DNA from: JAOZHU01 sp964506435
Lineage (GTDB): Archaea > Thermoproteota > Bathyarchaeia > Bathyarchaeales > Bathycorpusculaceae
Assembly: GCA_964506435.1 (NCBI GenBank)
Contig: CAZDLK010000004.1
Location: 1-64,000, forward strand
Direction of reading: 5' to 3'
Length of the DNA: 64,000 nucleotides
The notes beneath the pieces were generated by a model. That model did no database searches. It was not told the DNA's origin and saw nothing but the letters and a program-made list of their open reading frames with translations. Positions 61,924-64,000 of this stretch are shown one piece after another. The position numbers and the translations under genes are program-made. Every line of letters begins with the position of its first letter. The stretch's first letter is position 1.

Positions 61924-62862
61924 TTGAGCAAAAAAGAAGCCCGAACACACCAGCGCTTAGTTGACAAATGTCCAGAGTGCGGTAGCCAAAACCTCGTTCA
62001 CGATTATGACACGGGCGAAACAGTATGCGGCGACTGCGGCTTAGTCCTCTACGAACAGATGATGGATAAAGGTCCAGAATGGCGCGCCTTCACACAGGAA
62101 GAAAAAGCGTCAAGAAGCCGTGTCGGAGTACCTACTTCTTATTCAGTTCACGATAAAGGATTATCCACAGCCATAAGCCAAGTGGACCGTGACGCATTCG
62201 GAAGAAAACTCCCATTATCCACAAGGCTCCAAATGTGGCGCTTACGAAAGTGGCAAATACGCTCACGAGTACATTCCTCCGTTGACCGAAACCTTGCCCA
62301 AGCCATGGCAGAACTGGACAGACTCTCAGACAAAGTGTACATTCCACCACCGATCAAAGAAAAAGCGGCTGTTATCTACCGCAAAGCCTTAGACAAAGGC
62401 CTAGTTCGCGGCAGATCCATCGCAGCTATCGCTGCAGCTGCACTTTACGCGGCTTGCCGTGGCAGTGGAACTGCACGAACGCTTCGCGAGATTGCTGAGG
62501 CAAGTCTTGTTGACAGGAAAGACGTTGCCCGCTGCTACAGGCTGCTGCTGCGCGAGCTTGAAGTGCATATGCCTATTGCTGACCCGTTGACTTACGTGTC
62601 AAAAATTGCTGAACGCACTGGAATTTCAGGTAAAACTCAAGGTGCGGCCATTCAGATTTTGCGAGATGCACGGAGGCGACGTGCTGCTGCGGGTAAAGAC
62701 CCGATGGGGTTGGCTGCTGCAGCGCTATATATTGCTTGCTTGCAGGGCGGCGAGAAAAAGACCCAGAAAGACATCGCTGAAGCTGCTGGCGTGACTGAGG
62801 TTACGGTGAGAAACCGCTACAAGACTTTGAAGAAACAGTTGAATTTAGAATTGCCTGATTAG
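61924..62862 (+). CDS. tfb: Transcription initiation factor TFB
   Basis: TFB recruits RNA polymerase to TATA-bound TBP. It has the zinc ribbon CPECGSQN and CGDCGLV, the B-reader/linker region (EWRAFTQEEKASRSRVG) and two cyclin repeats (about 115-205 and 210-305). The recognition helix near the end (AAGVTEVTVRNRYKTL) contacts the BRE. I choose TTG 61924 because GGAGTGG lies 7 bases upstream; ATG 61909 and 61855 are also in frame. Confidence 0.96.
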   Translation: MSKKEARTHQRLVDKCPECGSQNLVHDYDTGETVCGDCGLVLYEQMMDKGPEWRAFTQEEKASRSRVGVPTSYSVHDKGLSTAISQVDRDAFGRKLPLSTRLQMWRLRKWQIRSRVHSSVDRNLAQAMAELDRLSDKVYIPPPIKEKAAVIYRKALDKGLVRGRSIAAIAAAALYAACRGSGTARTLREIAEASLVDRKDVARCYRLLLRELEVHMPIADPLTYVSKIAERTGISGKTQGAAIQILRDARRRRAAAGKDPMGLAAAALYIACLQGGEKKTQKDIAEAAGVTEVTVRNRYKTLKKQLNLELPD

Positions 62863-62867
62863 GACGC

Positions 62868-62889
62868 TGTTTTCCTCTTTTCTTTTCAT
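62868..62889 (+). terminator. T-rich terminator after the TFB gene
   Basis: T-tracts (TGTTTTCCTCTTTTCTTTTC) begin within 10 bases of the TFB stop codon, as expected for archaeal termination. Confidence 0.45.
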
Positions 62890-63022
62890 AAGTCCAAAAT
62901 TATTAGTTCAGTGTAACCGCCGCGTTCTCAGCATAAAAATTTTTGCGATGTTTAGTGTTTCGAATACTTCACGTATGTTTTCCAGTTGTTTCATTGTGGG
63001 CTTTGTACCTTTGGTGTGGCGG

Positions 63023-63331
63023 TTATTGTAGTTCGATGTTTTCTTCAGGGTAGCCTGTTTTGATAAGGTATTCGCGTACTCTTTCGCGGTGGTCACCCTG
63101 CAGCATTATCTGACCGTTTTTTGAGGTTCCGCCGCATGCACAAAAAGTCTTGAGTTTTTGGGCTGTATTGGCTAGATTTGCATTTCGGTCATCCATGCCG
63201 TCGATTATTGTGGTTGGTCTGCCGAATTTTCTTGTTTCAAGTCTTATGCGAATCCGTTGTTGCTCTTTCTCGATTTCACCGCAAACGCATAGGTCCTTGG
63301 GAAGCCCGCATGTTGAACAAACTTCAGCCAT
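63023..63331 (-). CDS. Translation initiation factor SUI1/aIF1
   Basis: The protein has the SUI1 core (RFGRPTTIIDG-type strand, FCACGGTSKNG, QGDHRERVREYL) with an N-terminal zinc knuckle CSTCGLPKDLCVCG. aIF1 promotes correct start-codon selection on the small ribosomal subunit. Start is ATG 63331; GTG 63340 is also in frame. Confidence 0.93.
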   Translation of the reverse strand: MAEVCSTCGLPKDLCVCGEIEKEQQRIRIRLETRKFGRPTTIIDGMDDRNANLANTAQKLKTFCACGGTSKNGQIMLQGDHRERVREYLIKTGYPEENIELQ

Positions 63332-63411
63332 TGCTCTCACGGTATGATGCGCTAAGGCGATATATAAAGTTTCAAAGTAGCACCGCGTTGCGTTTTGATG
63401 TGCTCTCTGCA

Positions 63412-63527
63412 GTCTATTCCATCCCCTTATTTATAGGCGGTTTATATAGTGCTGGGAGTGGCCGCAGGGATAGACCTCCTATAGGTTTCTGCATAGAACC
63501 ACTATTAGGCTTCAAATATGCTGGGTT
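63412..63527 (+). repeat. Dispersed repeat, copy E (diverged)
   Basis: GACCTCCTATAGGTTTCTGC, ATAGAACCACTATTAGGCTT and CAAATATGCTGG closely match copy B and the end of copy A; the left half (GTCTATTCCATCCCC, TTTATATAG) is more diverged. It lies between the SUI1 and MPN genes. Confidence 0.65.
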
Positions 63528-63577
63528 GCTGCGGAGTGAACGGTTTTGCGTAAGAAATTCAAAGCGCCATGTGTCGC

Positions 63578-63970
63578 TTAGCCTTCGGTTACGAGCAGGG
63601 ACAATTTTTCTCCGTGCGCGTTGTAAGCTGCCACGTTTTGTTCATTTGCATAGGGGAAGCCTACGATCATGAGTACGCGTCCGAAGAAGTGGTTGAAATC
63701 CACGTCTGACGGCTTTATGTTTCCTGAAGGATGCGAATGCACTGTGCCGACTATGGAGAAGTCCATGGGCAGCATGTGTAGTGGAATGTGGGCGAAGCCA
63801 GGTCCGTATGTTGCTAAGGGCGGCACCACAAGCTCTTCGATGCGGACGGTGTCTTTGGTTTTTTTGCCTCTGAGAAGCAGAATTGTTTCCTTTGGGTAAA
63901 GTCTGCGGGCGCCTTCAAAAATCGAGTCCAGCAGTTCCGTGGTGAGGGCAATGGTTGTAGTCTTTGCCAT
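63578..63970 (-). CDS. JAMM/MPN metalloprotease-like protein
   Basis: The JAMM zinc motif is complete: HSHPSGNIKPSDVD, with an upstream glutamate in the KETILLLRG segment. At 130 residues it is a minimal MPN domain, like archaeal JAMM proteases that remove ubiquitin-like SAMP tags. Catalysis is expected; the substrate is not known from context. Confidence 0.88.
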   Translation of the reverse strand: MAKTTTIALTTELLDSIFEGARRLYPKETILLLRGKKTKDTVRIEELVVPPLATYGPGFAHIPLHMLPMDFSIVGTVHSHPSGNIKPSDVDFNHFFGRVLMIVGFPYANEQNVAAYNAHGEKLSLLVTEG

Positions 63971-64000
63971 GGAAAGCTCAACACGTGTAGCGCTTAATAT

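Noticed and set aside
62908..63096. 62-codon minus-strand frame between TFB and SUI1
   Set aside because: It overlaps the end of the SUI1 gene and has no start signal or family resemblance.
1..64000. CRISPR arrays and rRNA genes
   Set aside because: No regularly spaced repeat-spacer pattern and no rRNA sequence was seen.

Overview
The window is from an archaeon, most likely a member of the TACK branch close to Bathyarchaeia. This is inferred from gene content: a TFB with zinc ribbon and cyclin repeats, an SUI1/eIF1, an ESCRT-III (CdvB-like) protein, ribosomal protein eL38, mevalonate-pathway enzymes with an archaeal DUF35 protein, a JAMM/MPN protein, RHH/NikR regulators, TATA-type promoters and frequent TTG/GTG starts. 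Genes are densely packed on both strands. I see no rRNA and no CRISPR array.

Layout. 0-5.8 kb: GYD protein, Fic AMPylase with a symmetric operator, pyruvate kinase, class II aldolase, phosphoglycerate-mutase-like phosphatase. 6-13 kb: P-type H+-ATPase, secreted glycosidase-like protein, eL38, LigD phosphoesterase, OB-fold protein, YIP1-like membrane protein. 12.8-17.2 kb: thiolase plus a DUF35-HMG-CoA synthase fusion (mevalonate entry), then nicotinate phosphoribosyltransferase. 17.6-23.8 kb: a signalling block with two sensor kinases (one with six PAS domains), a small partner protein and a receiver protein. 23.9-28.6 kb: an orphan WWDYG domain of oligosaccharyltransferase and an FtsX-type ABC exporter. 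28.7-32.8 kb: an accessory patch with an RHH operon, a SWIM/DDE transposase, an odd tRNA-Gly, a zinc-ribbon protein, a GNAT and small proteins.

33-36.1 kb: thiolase, TGS GTPase, two stand-alone Lrp/AsnC effector domains. 36.2-38.2 kb: tRNA-Val followed by a 1.9-kb insertion bounded by a 15-bp copy of the tRNA 3' end. 38.2-41.4 kb: NikR-family regulator facing a Zn/Mn-type ABC importer. 41.4-46.7 kb: NERD protein, flavodoxin, amino-acid permease, Kelch surface protein. 46.9-50.5 kb: Pol IV with an SplB-like radical SAM protein, a surface protein and another radical SAM protein. 50.6-56 kb: a short ORF, a molybdopterin enzyme, CdvB, a PPC protein and two glycosyltransferases. 56-61.5 kb: a complete-looking [FeFe]-hydrogenase facing a frameshifted NikR-like gene, then radical SAM and membrane proteins. 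61.5-64 kb: tRNA-Gln, TFB, SUI1, MPN protein.

The most notable items are the [FeFe]-hydrogenase in an archaeal context, the tRNA-Val-targeted insertion without an integrase, and a family of short dispersed repeats (at least seven full or partial copies) lying between or at the ends of genes. Several genes shorter than about 60 codons were found by reading the intergenic DNA directly.
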